DNA of 64,000 nt, from positions 16,612,314-16,676,313 of the forward strand of contig JBANSL010000003.1 of assembly GCA_037127255.1 (NCBI GenBank), written 5' to 3'. Shown here piece by piece: positions 33,330-46,500 of this stretch. The notes beneath the pieces are model-generated. The model worked only from the letters and a program-made list of their open reading frames with translations. It did not search any database and had not been told where the DNA came from. Position 1 is the stretch's first letter. Every line of letters begins with the position of its first letter. The DNA comes from Persicaria tinctoria (Eukaryota > Streptophyta > Magnoliopsida > Caryophyllales > Polygonaceae). Both the position numbers and the translations under genes were made by a program.

Positions 33330-33962
33330 ATGAAAAATATGATTTCTAATGAGGAAAGTTGCAGCAAAGAAATCAGCACCTTGAAAGAGAAGGTAAAGGA
33401 TCAAGAAGTGTGCATAAGGAAGCTGTCGCAGAAACTGCAAGATCTTGACAGTCAAAATTCAGATCTTATCACTGAGGGTAAGACCTTACGATCGGAAAAT
33501 TCCGAACTTAAGGCAAACCTCTCCTCTCTTAAGGCTCATAACAATGACCTTGAGATTGAGAAAGTGAAATTATCTGAAAAATGTCAAGATCAACAAACAG
33601 CCCTGGTGCAATTCACTAGATCTAAAGCCACTCTCGACAAGATGTTGGGAGAACAACAACTTTCCTTGAACCGATGTGGTATAGGTTACAACAGGAATTT
33701 TCCTGTAAAACCTACTACCACATTCGTTAAGGCGAAAGGAAGTTGGCGATCTCCTACTTGTTTCTTTTGTTGCAAAAAGGGTCATGTAAAGGAAACTTGT
33801 CCATATAGAAGAAAATACCCTTACATCATTAGAAATACCTTTCCTGTACGTTTAAATGAACGGATAAGACAAATTTGGGTTCCTAAAGGGACAAGACCAC
33901 CAAACATGGTCTATCCTAATTATGAATCTAAATTTGTACATTGGTCTATCCGGAAAGGTTGA
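33315..33962 (+). pseudogene. Copia gag fragment with coiled coil and zinc knuckle
   Basis: From 33330 the frame encodes a long Glu/Lys/Leu-rich coiled coil (about 20-115 of the frame, e.g. ISTLKEKVKDQEV, LRSENSELKANL) followed by CFFCCKKGHVKETC, a CX2CX4HX4C nucleic-acid-binding knuckle. The N-terminal gag core is deleted; the first residues come from LTR sequence. The frame ends at 33960 and no pol follows. It would bind RNA in the particle if complete; here it is a relic. Confidence 0.85.
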
Positions 33963-34387
33963 TGTTTGTTCATTTTGCAGGATATCACCAAGATCAAAGA
34001 GCTTAAATGGATTGGAACAATCGCTCTTGGTGATGAAGGATAATTTTTTATATAAATGTTATGTGCTACTAATGATTCTCTCTGTTTAATAGTAGTATTG
34101 TTTTTGGAGCTTAATTGGTATGTTGAACAGGGAAGCATTATCGTAGGGGCAGTAATGTTGTCTACTAACATCTCAAGGTCTTGAGAGCAGTTTCAAGGTC
34201 TTGACTAGCTGCTGAATTGGTAAAATCCGATTTCGTCCCTTCCTTGTTGGAAGACAAAAAGGGGGAGAAATTAGGTTGCTTTTGCAATAAGATGTTATGC
34301 TGCTATGCTTGTTATATGATGATCCGCTATGCTCTATTTTATTTGCTTATAATTGATATTTATTTTGTCTTCCATCAAGGGGGAGAC

Positions 34388-35772
34388 TGTTGATTCCACC
34401 TTGATGATGTGCATATATTTGTGATATATTTTTATATGATGGAAGACAAATAATATCAATTAGTATTTATTTATATATGTGAATATATTCATTTAATTAT
34501 TTATTGGGATTTATATTTAATTAGTTTGTGGAGATCTTGTGCATGATTTGATTTGGTTATGGAAGATTTGGGTTTGACTTTCTAAAAGCTTCTTTGAAGA
34601 TGTTGTGGAGCAATTTTCAAATTCAAACGGTTGTTGGGTTGTTGAGATCTTCAAGAGATTTGGTTAAACCAATCTTTGATTGCATTCAACGTTTTAAAAC
34701 AAACCAAAGCCAAAACCTTGGTTTCCAGGTTTTGGTAAGGCCTTACCGACATTGGTAAGACCTTACCGACAGTGGCTCAAAGTGTTACACAAGCAGGCTC
34801 GGATTTAGATAAGACTTAATTGGTAAATGAGCTTATTTGTTAAATGGGCCTATTTTACTTAAGCTTACTCTTCCAGCTTTAAAGGACCATTAGGTTATTG
34901 GGTCTATTTTTAATGGGCATATTTTTGTGAGTTTATATGTCTCTTGGACTTATATGTTATTGAGCCTAGTTTATTTAATGGGCCTTTTATATTTGCTCAG
35001 ATTGTGTTTTAAATTAGATGGAGCTTTCAACTAACAAGATACGTAGATTTGTTTTAGCTTCTTTGTTGAGATTTTTTAGGGATTTGATTTGTCCAAGTCT
35101 CCAGCCCCTCCAACGTTTCAAATCTCAACAAATATGAAGTGAAGCTTCTGGAATTATTTTTCAAACGTTGAAGCTCCTCCCCGTATCTTCAGCAAACGTC
35201 TCTCAACAAATCCGACGTCCAAAATTCAAACGTTCAAATTTCATAATTGGACGAGCCCGCCTTTATAAGGAGAAGAAGAGGATTGCAGTCGACACACACC
35301 AAGACAACTACTACAACGCTCAACGTTCTACTGCTATCTGGTCTCCTGCAACATCGCTCTCACAATTCTCTCTTGATCTTATTGTTTTATTTATTTGAGA
35401 CTTTGTGAGGTTTACATTGAGCTTTATCGTACAATTCATTCTAGGTTATACTAAGGGTACATCTCTACCCAAACGTATAGATACTTCGGTATCGATAGGA
35501 CTTTGTTTCACTGGTGTGCTTGGGTTGCTAGATAGTAAGGTAGTCTAGAAGTGGGTAAGTCTTCTAGAGGTTGTATCTAGGGCTCATAAGATAAAGTGAA
35601 ATAAAGTTGTTGAATCCTTCGGGTTGGATAACCCTAGGCGGGGACGTAGGCGGTTGTGCCGAACCTCGTTAACAAGTATCGTGTCCTTTACTTTCTGTTC
35701 TTTACCTTTCGTGCTTGTGTTTGTCTTTACTTCTTATTCGTTATTTTGTGCTTAACTTGCTACTGTTTTACA
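34388..35772 (+). repeat. 3' LTR of the SIRE-like relic
   Basis: About 1385 bp, starting TGTTGATTCC right after a polypurine tract and ending near ctactgttttaca at 35772. It carries 'ggtaaggccttacc', a 14-bp palindrome, which with a relative also recurs just after the LTR at 35775-35815. That recurrence leaves the exact right end uncertain. Confidence 0.7.
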
Positions 35773-36076
35773 GATAAGGTCTTACCTCTGGCTGGTAAGG
35801 TCTTACAGTTTTCAGCATTTGCGAAAAATTGCCATACTCTATTCTTTCCCCTTGCCAGAGTATTTGTTTGCCTTTTATCTGCCTATTCCGCACTTCAGGA
35901 TTGTTGGTGGGGGCTGTTTGACAGTGTTTAGATGGGAAAATTTTGGAAGAAGGGATGAAGAAGAAGATAAGTTGAGGGTTGTCATGGAAGCTTGGATTTG
36001 TTGAGTGATGGAAGAGGCTAGTTGATTGTCAGCCATGGCGGCTGTGACCAACGTTTGTTGCTTAATGTGGTTTTAA

Positions 36077-38148
36077 TAGGGATGACAATTTTACCCGCGT
36101 ATGATTCACACTCAAATTATCCGACTTGAAAAAATGGGTGAAAGTCGGAAAAAACAAAAAACGGGTGGAAAGTGGGCGATGAGTGAGTGGGTCATAGGTC
36201 GGTTTGGATGTGGGTGATGATTTTTTCCACCCGCGCCCGACTCATCATCCATCACCCGCTATCACACACCACTCATTTACAATATAATTTTTTTTTTTGA
36301 TTAGGAAATAATTCGAGACCGGACAGGCCCGGACCTTGAGAGGCCGACAAAGTCGGCAGACGGCAAGCCGTCTAAACATACAACATAGCAAAAGAAAATA
36401 CAACAAGGAAACAGAATACAAACACCTAATACAACAAAAGAAACTACACAAATTAAACCCGAAAAACCCCAGACCCTAAGCACACAAGCGGACATAGCAG
36501 CGAGAAGAAGGAGACCTAGCAAGGAGAAGTGGATAGCGAGCGCATGGGACAGCTATGCTAACACGATGTCTCGCCGCCGGAAAGACGGAAAGCAGAAATC
36601 CACGTAGGGCAAAGACGACTCATGGGGAAGTGTGGATCACACGACGTACCCTCCACCTAGATGGAGGATCTTCGGAGACCACGAACACCACCAACACGAT
36701 CACTTCGATCAACTAGGGTCGCAGAACTGCTCCTCAACCGAAACTAACCACGAATCCAGCAGACAGAACTCCAACCAACCCGAGAGAGTGAAGCACGACC
36801 GCGAGAGGACGAAGAGTGCAAGAAAAATCCGGAATTATATATATATATATATATTATTTTAAGTTATCGGGCCAGTCTGGGCCCAAGGTATTTGCTTGGG
36901 CCCAAAGGATGGACATCGAGCCCAAGCAACATGCTTGGGATTTCTCCTACGCCTCAACAGACAACACCAGCAAGACAAGGCAGGAGCCAAGCACGCCCGC
37001 CACGCCGGCCACACCAGGGTTTCAAACACCAGGACGAAACGATTCCCGATGGTGTGAGACAAGTGTCGGACCTGGACCGACGACGAGAGGACGGGCCCAA
37101 ACGGAATCGGACCAGGGAAGGAGGAGGAGATCCGGCGGCCCTAAGGGAGAGGGCCAGAACGAAGATCTAAGGAGGAGGAGAGGTAGGTTGGGCGAAGTGA
37201 CGAAGAGGCAGGCACCAACAGTCGGAGACCAGATCCAAGGGCGGCAACCAAGCCCGGAGCCCAGGACGAAAAACACCCGGACCAGGACATGGTTGATTTC
37301 GACCGATAAGGAACCATAGATCCGAAAATCAAAGGCCTATAAGCACGAGATTGTTGATAATGGAGAGGGAATTGGGATCTACTTCCAAAGATCAACAAAA
37401 GCCCCATGAAAATAGGGCTAATTGATAGTTGAAAGAGGGTTGCGAGAGAAAAGAGGTTCAAGCTCCTTGACGGAGATGTTCACGCCGACGACCCGAACAA
37501 GGTGGATCGAAGGTTTAAACCCCGAAGGGAGTATCAAACCCCGACCAAAGAGGCTCCCGAAGGAGATTTGGGCTCCCGGAGGAGATGTTGGTTGCTCCCG
37601 AAGGAGGTGATTGCAGCTCCTGGAAAGGGGAGGAAAGAGCTCTCCTGAAAAAGAGAGTTTCTTTAGGCGTGTGTGTTTATACTTCACTCATTTACAATAT
37701 AATATTGCATACGATTGTAACATATAATTTATTTATTTTCTTTTTTTCTAAAATAAATTTATTTATTTTCCTTTTTTAACCCCTAAATCTCTAATATTTA
37801 CATGCGATTCGATAGCATATGGAGTACATTAAGTATCTTCTAGTATTGACTTTTTTTTATGTATGATCTAAGAAATAATATTATTTAAGACTTGTATTTT
37901 TTTATAACAATTTTTTTTAATTATAATTGTATGTTGTATATATGACAATTTATTGTTTGGATGAAATAGAAATAAACAAAATCAAATGAGCGAAAACCAG
38001 CCATATTTTACCCGTCTCACCCGCTCATCCAATAGATGATGGGTGAAGTGTATATGGATGATGAGTCAGATGGGTGATAGTCCATCCACAATGGATCGAG
38101 TAAAATAAGGGTCCAACCCACCGTCACCTGATCCATTGTCCATCCCTA
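36077..38148. mobile_element. hAT-like element, interrupted by a retroposon
   Basis: Left end TAGGGATGACAATTTTACCC and inverted right end TAGGGATGGACAATGGATCA. Both subterminal zones contain many 'ccacccg/gggtga' and 'catccatcac' motifs in both orientations. Flanking 8-mers differ (ggttttaa and gctgcttt), so no target duplication supports it; the call rests on the ends. The retroposon at 36289-37684 sits inside. Confidence 0.5.
36289..37684 (-). mobile_element. Retroposon (minus strand) with 19-bp target duplication
   Basis: A T-run at its left side and the perfect 19-bp repeat cactcatttacaatataat at 36270-36288 and 37685-37703 prove a target-primed insertion read on the minus strand, about 1.4 kb. 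The 3' 250 bp match 28637-28890. The 5' part has GC-rich, proline/arginine-rich frames (37141-37461, 37418-37687) and repeats of 'ctccttcgggag'. No RT, endonuclease or RNase H is present, so it is either an internally deleted LINE with both ends or a long SINE-like element. Confidence 0.88.
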
Positions 38149-38492
38149 GCTGCTTTGATACCATAGACAGAGACAGATAAATGATGGGATCGATCAGTTT
38201 TCTTGCTGAGCTCTCAGCGGACATGGGCTGCTATGGATGTTAGGTGCTTTGATTATAATTTAAAGTACCATTGGTAAGTTTATTCGGACAAAGGTTACAA
38301 ATGAACAACAACAAAATCACAGATGGGCCACATGATTATTTGTTATGGGTAATTACAACAATTACTAGTGATTATTAGTAGTACACCATATAACAACCGA
38401 AATAAACATTGCACAATTAAAATCAAACCAAACTGAACTTAATTTTTGGTCTTGATCACATTTGTGGGAGTTGGGTGTAGAGGAATGCTGTT

Positions 38493-41400
38493 TTATTCCA
38501 TATACATGACACAACGAAGACACTTGCCTTCAATGAGGAGATCCATAGCATCGTTGATCTCTTCTATCTTCATCTCATGAGTTACAAATTCGTCTAGTCG
38601 CATCACCTGTGAAGCAATTTCAAACGTTTTAAATTAGATATAAGTTGTCACGGACCCAAAATTTCCATTATTTGCGAGTTTAACACTTCATTTTTTTAAT
38701 ATGAGCAACATTTTCTCAAAATTGATATATTTAAGTTTCAATTTGTAAATTCGTGACTGAAATATTTATCATCTACCATTTTTTTTCAATATCATTGCAT
38801 ATATATGTTGGGCCCATGGGCCCATGTTATTAACTAGTTGTCTAAACATTAACATGGTATCAGAGTCACGTTTTTTTTTTTAATTTTTGAGTTAATTGTA
38901 GTCTGTAGAAGACGTTAATTAGAAGAATCCGTAAACAATATATATACCTTGTCCAAGTACCACTTGACCAGAGTCGGCACGTCGGATTTGGTCTTCAGAC
39001 CTCCAAACAAGCTTCCTCTGACGGTCTTACCGGTGAACAACACATCAATCGAGTTGAAGGTGAGATTCGAATGGGGTTTGTCCACTCCCAACATAACCGT
39101 TTTTCCCCAACCCTAAAGGTTCAAATGTTCACATAATTATACACGTTAGTAAGAATCTGAATGGACACATAGTGAATAATTTTGAGCTAATAAAATCTAG
39201 ACGAGTTTATAATCTAGATGAAGTTGAAAACACGAAAAAATAATTTTTTTTTTGGTTTGATGGAGGATGAATTAGGAGACGTACACTTCTACTGCTGGCA
39301 TAAGCGTCATGAACCAGCGACGCCAACCCGACACACTCGAAACAAAAGTCCGCACCTCCATCCGTCATCTCTACAATCACCTGCTTGATCGACGATCAAA
39401 TCAAGTACCAACAAATTGAATTGATAGATATAAACCAATTGGTTAATGTCGTTTTCACTATATGAATTTATCCCTTTTGGTTGGTGTTGTTGAAGATAGT
39501 GTAGGTGTGTGTATATCAATAAGTGGCTATGGTTAATTTGAAGGGTTGAATGAGGACCTGGCTCACAGATTTATCTCCACAGTCTAGAGGGTTCACAAAG
39601 TCTGTAAGACCAAATTTTTTTCCTGCATAAATATACAAAGCAAGATATGGATGAGTTATTATCATGAAAAATCTATATGAAATTAAATATGTGGTTATAG
39701 ATTATTTTCATCAAGATTCATGCACTCAGGCACGGACCGAGTGGCGGGTTGGGGTCGCTCTAACCTGCCTCATTTTTTCAAAAATAATTAAAAAATAACT
39801 AAAATTAATAGAAAAAAAATTGTCCTTTTAATTATTAAATTAAGGATTTTATTAATGAAAATTATTCGTTTGAGAAAAGTTTATCTTATCTAGTCCATCC
39901 GAATTTTAATTTATGATTCTGTGCCTGCACTTGAAAAAAAAAGTCACACATGCCTTTGAACATTTTTTTTCCCTATCACCTTCATCTTTTGACGATAAAT
40001 GAGTTCCTGAAATTCTATGGAGCCTGTGAGAATTTTTTTTTATGTCATTTACTTTAATTGAAGGACTGTACTAACACCAAAAGTCTAAATTTTAAGAACT
40101 TTAAATGACAAAAAAAAAAGTTTTGATAAATCCTTTTATAACTTTATAAAAAAAAAACAGGAAGTTTAATTGACAAAAAATAAAAAAGTTCAGTGATAGT
40201 TATAACTTTCATCAATATTAAGAAATCACATATATTCTTTTTCTTGCACAACATTATCTTCTTTTTTTTTTATGAAAACACAACATTATCTTTGATGTCC
40301 TTATTAAAAAGAAAATCCACTCATTTATGATTTATTCATGGCCACAAGACACTAATTTTGTTGAATGTGGCCCAAATCAGCTCCTAGTATGTGAGGCTTA
40401 AAAGTTAGAACAATTAATTTAAAGACTTTGCACCAAATAATAAAAAAGCTTACCTATCTCGAATTTTTCAGGATTAATATCCACACCAATGATTTTAGAA
40501 GCTCCACATATCCTTGCACCCTCCACAACCTACCATTCCAAATCACATTCAACAACTCTAAACAAACACTTCGATCATCCATTGATGGAGCCTCGCGCAA
40601 TATCAAAATCGACCATACAAATTAAAAAAAGATACACGAAACGAGCACATACCGCGAGTCCAATCACACCGAGTCCAAAAACAGCAACCGTAGACCCCTT
40701 ATCAACGCCTCCAGCTTTCCAAGCAGCACCAACCCCTACAAATTAAAAAAAACACAGGATGATTGAATTTCCTGACACTATTAATCCCGCATCAGATATA
40801 ATAAGTGATGACAGCAACTCAACTCACCAGTGGATATCCCACAACCGATAAGACAAGCACGGTTAGGAGGAATGGCGGGGTCAACTTTGGCTATATGCGC
40901 GACATCTATGACCGTGTACTGGCTAAAGCTGGAGATGTTCACAAAATGGTGTATAACTTCCCCGTTGGTGTCGGTGAACCTAGTGGTCTTGTCCCTTGGC
41001 ATGTAAGGGGCAATCTCGAATGGCTGGTTTGAGCAGATGTTGCCTTTTGGGGACTTGCAACCGGAACACTCCTGGCAATCGGCTACGAATGTGGGGATCA
41101 CGTAGTCTCCTGGACCAACCTCGTCGACAAACTCACCCACGCTCTCAATAATTCTTGTAGCAACCAAGAAACATAACAAAGTAAAACATGGGAAATGTAC
41201 TTTTTTTTAGCTAAAGGACTAAGGAAGGATTGAAAGCAATCTATCTATCTATATCTCATGAGCTCTTACCCCACAGCTTCATGTCCAAGGATCATAGGGA
41301 AAACAGAGGGAAGTTCCTACAACACATTCCAAACAAATCAACTGAATCACTCATTTTGACAGTTAATTCAATGAGTTTTTATTTCACTTTTTCTCATTGG

Positions 41401-42573
41401 CAATTGTGAAATAAAGCTATCCTACATTGAAAGTAATCGCAAGGTTTAAAACGGTGTAGTTAGTTCATTACAATATGGGAAGAGTGATTCGAACTCGTGA
41501 CTTATTAGTCATTACTTCTTACCAGCGCAAAGCTTTGTTAGCTTAGCGCGTGTTTGGCAATTGGAGTTTTTGGGGTTGGGTATTTTTAGGAGGTGAAGTT
41601 TATTTCGTATATTATGGAGGCGTGCGAGATAGATATTTTTTTAAAAAAATAACCTTGTAAAAAAAATGATTGATTTTTTATGGGTATAAGGTTTATAAGT
41701 GGGTATTATGGATGAAAAGTCAAAAATACCATTCAGATCTTAAAATGGTGAAAAAGGAGCATGGCGCAAAAGTGTACAAATTTCCATAACCTGATCAAAT
41801 GACCTCCCAAAGCTAACCCTCCCAACTTCCAAAATCAGAGAAAATAAGCTTCACCTCCAACTTCATAATGTCAAGCCAAAGCCGCTTCCAAACATGAAAT
41901 TTCAGAGCTTAAAATTTTAATTAGTCTGGCTAATGACCTAAGAATCTAAATAAAAAAAAAAACTAAACTAATCCATAAGGTGGAAAGTCTAGATTTGATT
42001 GGGAACAAAGGAGCAAAGAATCAATAAAGATCCTATTCATACTCTAACTATCTATTTTTATAAAAAAAAATACTAGTAGTTTTTTTTTAAAAAAAATTAT
42101 TATTATTATTTGGAAAGAATATTTTTTTAAAGATTATAAAAGATGATTTTTCGAAATAAAATTTTATAAACCTATATAAAAATAGATCTTTAGAACACAA
42201 TATGATTTTTTAGAAGATAAATAAAAGTAAAAATAATTTAACAACGCCAAAGATGAAATGAAGTAGGAAATTAATGTGAAGAGGACAAGGAAGGAGTTGT
42301 ACGTTTAATTTCCAGAAGGTAACGTCGGTGTGACATAGAGAAGTACATATGATCTTGATGCGAACTTCGTGGGGTTGGGGAGGAGCCACTATCACCTCCT
42401 CCATCACCAATGGCTCGCCGGCCTTGCGTGCCACCGCCGCTGCAAAAACCCCGCCACGCACGTCATCGTTTGCAGTCTCGAGAATTCTCGATCGATTGGT
42501 GTCGGAAAAATTAAAGCTTACCTTTGCAGCGGATTGGCTTCCCGGCCGTGGAGTTTGTAGGCTGATCTGCCAT
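38493..42573 (-). CDS. Zinc-type alcohol dehydrogenase-like protein, 386 aa, ten exons
   Basis: Minus-strand exons: 42573-42522, 42439-42303, 41316-41270, 41153-40828, 40735-40653, 40529-40454, 39622-39558, 39380-39285, 39112-38948, 38606-38493. All junctions are gt/ag and sum to 1161 nt without a stop. The start is [21 protein letters not shown] gives catalytic-zinc Cys53, GHE gives His75 and CGISTG gives Cys183; C105, C108, C111 and C119 (CX2CX2CX7C) hold the structural zinc. GLGVIG (208-213) is the NAD-binding turn. It ends [10 protein letters not shown]. The CHTD-TFWK and EVIHHF motifs place it with plant ADH-like enzymes rather than the hypoxia-type ADH1. It should oxidise alcohols or reduce aldehydes with NAD(H) in the cytosol; the substrate is unknown. 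Intron 2 carries a MITE. Confidence 0.95.
41546..41900. mobile_element. Foldback MITE in ADH intron 2
   Basis: Left 'gtgtttggcaattggag ... aggtgaagtttattt' and inverted right 'atgtttggaagcggctt ... aggtgaagcttatttt' pair as terminal inverted repeats. No target duplication was resolved. The GTTTGG-type end suggests PIF/Harbinger. Confidence 0.6.
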
Positions 42574-42650
42574 TTCTAGTCGTTACACAAACACTTGGCT
42601 GGGTTCCTGTACGTCAAGTTGTGCGTTTTGCACAGGCTAAGTGCTTCTCT

Positions 42651-42660
42651 TATTATATAA
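42651..42660 (-). promoter_or_regulatory. Likely TATA box of the ADH-like gene
   Basis: On the minus strand TTATATAATA lies about 80 bp upstream of the ATG at 42573. It is the only TATA-like sequence at a suitable distance. Confidence 0.5.
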
Positions 42661-42834
42661 TTGCAGTCAAGTGTGATGATAATGTAATGCGATTTTGTGG
42701 CACGTATTGAGTAAGGAGTTATGATATGAGGTGGCTTTCATTTGTGCGGCCAATTTTATTATTTAAGGCAAATAAATTCAATTTTATCAACAACAAAAAA
42801 ATCAAAGAAGAAAAAATTAATATAAAATGTAGGG

Positions 42835-42960
42835 GTGCAGGACGGGATGGGACGGGACGGAGGTCGTCCCGCGTAATTTTTACGGGACGAAATTTATTCG
42901 TTATTTTTTAATCCCGCACGGGCCTTTTTCCTCGCGGGACGGGACGGATCTTGTCCCTCA
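42835..42960. mobile_element. One end of a hAT-like MITE
   Basis: A 'taggggtgcaggacgggatgg' start is followed by repeated 'cgggacgg' in both orientations, the usual look of hAT ends with subterminal repeats. The partner end was not found before the copia element at 43300. Confidence 0.3.
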
Positions 42961-43299
42961 AATAAAAAATATTATAAAAATATTTAAAATTTCAGGTATA
43001 TTTTGCGATTTTAAAAAAACATAACACAAATAGACCTATATTTTTTTTATATTTTAACGGGTTCCTATATATACACGTATATAATATATGTTCATATGTT
43101 TTACAGTGTGTGCATTACAGTACTAGGTGTCTAGGTGTATATATGTATCAGTGTAATTCAAAGATGTGTATAGCTGCTTGTTGGGCTAAAATCTTCCCTC
43201 CTCCTGCAAGTGTATATATTAGTGTGTAACCAACCTTCAATTTCCTTATCAGTGAAATATATAAAAGAGGAAATTGCCTCGGAAGACCCAATTTCCTTA

Positions 43300-43533
43300 T
43301 GTAGAAGGACATAATGGTTGTATTCTAGAAATAAAGGTGATCTTGTGTAATTAGGCTAGATCATAGACACGTGTATGGCTGTAGTTGTAGCCCGCCTCTT
43401 TTGGTGGTTGAGTTTGTTACATAAATAAAGGGGTGTAGGTGCTCTTCGGCACTACACAGAAACTGGAGATTTCTTGCTCCAAGAACACCAACTCTTTCTC
43501 CTTGTCTCAATCTCGCTATCAATCAAATCTACA
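43300..43533 (+). repeat. 5' LTR of the Ale-like copia
   Basis: TGTAGAAGGACATAATGG to ATCTACA. Contains an AT-rich TATA-like 'ataaataaag' at 43421-43430. Confidence 0.95.
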
Positions 43534-43546
43534 TGGTATCAGAGCC
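43534..43546 (+). promoter_or_regulatory. Primer-binding site of the Ale-like copia
   Basis: TGGTATCAGAGCC directly abuts the 5' LTR and matches initiator Met-tRNA. Confidence 0.9.
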
Positions 43547-43575
43547 CATCTGGTGAGATTGAGTGTTTGTCGGCC

Positions 43576-46500
43576 ATGGCGAATGATCAGCGATTGTCCT
43601 ACGCGGATGTGCAGAATCCATTGTTCCTGCATCCATCAGACGGACCAAGCTCGATCGTCGTGTCCGAGAAGCTCACAGGCGTCGGAAATTATAGATCCTG
43701 GAGGAGAAGCATGGAGATCAATCTCTCAACAAAGCGAAAACTCGGATTCGTTACAGGAACCATACTCAGATCTGACGATGATGTCCAGAAGGCAGATCAA
43801 TGGGATACCTGCAACAATCTGGTAATTGCGTGGATAATGAATTGTGTTTCTGATTCCATTGCGAAATCGGTTTTGTATATTGCTTCTGCGAGAGAAATTT
43901 GGTTGCAATTGGAAAAACGATTTTCGATGAGCAATGGATCAAGAAAATACAAATTGAATCGAGAAATCTACTCGATGAAGCAATCAGGTGCTGCGATCAA
44001 CGAGTATTACACTCGTATGAGATCGGTCTGGGGAGAAATTGATGCAATGGATACATTGCCTCACATAACTGGAGCCACAACACAGGTGATTGAATACTTG
44101 AAAAAGGTGGATCAGCTGAAACAAGAACAACGTCTGTTCCAGTTCTTGAATGGCTTGGATGAGTCCTATGGGGCTCAGAGGAGCCAGGTTTTGCTGATGA
44201 CTCCTTTAGCAAGCGTGGAGGAAGCTTGTGCCATGATTCAACAAGAAGAAATGCAACGAGAAGTGTTGGATACTGCAGGCAATTCAGGCATCACTGGAGA
44301 CATGTCTGCTATGTACATCAAAACTGATGAAAAATGCAAGATCTGTGGGAACAAATGGCATCCCAAAGACAAGTGTTGGGCAGTCATTGGGTATCCAAGC
44401 TGGCATTCCAAATCCAAGAAGTTTCCACAGAAGCAAGGTCAATCTGGAAATGACAAGAAGAACACCAAAGGGAAGGCCAACTCTGAGTCCAACACCAAGA
44501 CTGCAACAAAAGTCTCAGTTAAAGAGGATGGCACTGGGAATGTCTACTTCATTCAACGGCAATTTACAGAGCTGCTGAGGAGTCTTCCACAAGTTCCCAA
44601 AGATGACAATATGGATGACAATGATGGTGATCTTGAAGGTGATTTTGTAGGTAATATTTTCTGCTCTAATGTTCATGCTAGGAAGAATGAGTGGACACTG
44701 GGGCTACTGATCATATGACCCCAGTGTATGAGGACATTTCAGATCCTCAATTGCATTTGTCTAAAATCAATATTCACATGCCAAATGGTGATACTTCTAA
44801 GATCTCACATCATGGTGATCATACTCTTCAAAATGACCTCAAATTGCACAATGTCCTACATGTTCCATCATTCCAATTTCGGTTACTATCCATATCCAAA
44901 CTTGTTAGATAGAACAAGTGTTTTGTAACCTTTTATTCGAATTTTTGCCTTATCCAGGACTGTGTCAGCAGGAAGCTTTTGGGGATTGGTAAGGAGAGTG
45001 GTGGTCTCTATTATCTGATAAACAAAGAAATGAATTCAGTGAGTTCTTCTTATCTGGACAAGGTGGTTGCCTCTTGTGTAAAACCTTGCATTCCATATTC
45101 TCTAGCTTCAAACAGCTTTACTTTACCTATTACTTTTCAGATTTGGCACATGAGATTGGGCATGCCCCCCATGTAAAACTCAAACATGTTTCATGTGTTC
45201 CAGTACCATCAATAAATGAGTCTTCTTTGATATGTCCTGTATGCCCTTTATCCAAACAAACCAAATCGCCATTTCCTCTCAAGGAATCCAGCACTATGGC
45301 TGTCTTTGATATTGTTCATATAGACATATGAGGGCCATACAAAACTCCCACCCATCACAATTGTCGTTTCTTATTGACTGTTGTGGATGATTTCAGTAGA
45401 GCCACTTGGGTGTTCTTGTTACACTCTAAAGCTTAATCATTCACTATGATCAAACGTTTCTATCAGTTTGTTCTTACTCAATTTAAGAGCAAAATCAAGA
45501 TTCTTAGATCAGATAATGCTCTTGAATTTTCAAGTCACGAGTGCAATAAATTTTATCTTGATCATGGCATTGTGCACCAAACTTCTTGTGTAGATAGGCC
45601 CCAACAAAATGGGGTGGTTGAACGTAAACACAGACACATCTTGGAGATTGCCAGAGCCTTGCGTTTTCAAGCACATCTACCTAAAAGGTTTTGGGGAGAC
45701 TGTGTTCTCACTGCAGTTTACCTTATTAACCAATTACCAACACCTGTTCTGGCCAATAAAACTCCATTTGAGATGCTGTTCAACAAACCTCCTACCTATC
45801 TTCACCTGAAAGTGTTTGGTTGCCTAGCCTTTGCTTACAATCCATCCAGAATCCATGACAAACTTGAACCCAGAGGTGTTCCCTGTCTGTTTCTAGGGTA
45901 TCCTCAAACACAAAAAGGCTATAAATTGTACAATCTTATCACCCAAACTATGTTTGTGTCACGAGATGTGCAGTTCTTTGAACATGTTTTTCCTTGTAAG
46001 GCTGAGTTCAAACAGCAAATATCTACATCTTCCTCATTTTTCCCATCCACAATGCCATGGTCAGATGATTTGGTTGATGTCTCTCTCAGTCCTTCAAACA
46101 CAGGTCCTTCAAACACAATTCCTTCAAACACAAGTCCTCAAACACAAGTTTCTCAAACACAGATCCCTCAATCACAATCTGTTCCACCAGAAACTCATAC
46201 ACAGGTCAGAAGAACTTCCAGAAATCTTAGACCTCCTACATGGGTATCAGATTATGTGACTGTCACTGTCCGGACTGATTCCCAAGAGGTAACTGCTTAT
46301 CCCATAGCCAATTTTGTCTCTTATGATCACCTGAATTCAGATAACCAAAAATATATCCTGGCCCTTAACTCAGTTTCAGACCCTTCTCATTTTTCTCAAA
46401 CAATTGTGGATCCGAAATGGTGTAATGCTATGAATTTGGAACTTCGTGCATTAGAGAAGAACAAAACTTGGGTCTTAACTGAGTTGCCAAAAGGGAAGAG

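Larger units (their letters stand above)
32527..35772 (+). mobile_element. Deleted copia relic (SIRE/Maximus-like)
   Basis: Direct repeats starting TGTTGATTCCACC at 32527 and 34388 are the two LTRs. Between them are a gag fragment with zinc knuckle and a 3' UTR with two G-rich tracts (aaaaagggggag near 34257, tcaagggggaga just before the 3' LTR), as in the SIRE lineage. Protease, integrase, RT and RNase H are missing, and the 5' LTR is cut short where gag sequence begins. No matching target duplication was found. Confidence 0.8.

Noticed and set aside
35656..36004. Short frames after the SIRE-like LTR
   Set aside because: They straddle the LTR end and have no similarity to pol or host genes.
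36245..36522. Cysteine/leucine-rich minus-strand frames
   Set aside because: They read the 3' end of a retroposon whose other copy does not keep the frame.
39722..39790. GC-rich 'cggaccgagtggcgggttgggg' stretch in ADH intron 7/6 region
   Set aside because: Looks like a transposon end, but no partner end or target duplication was found.
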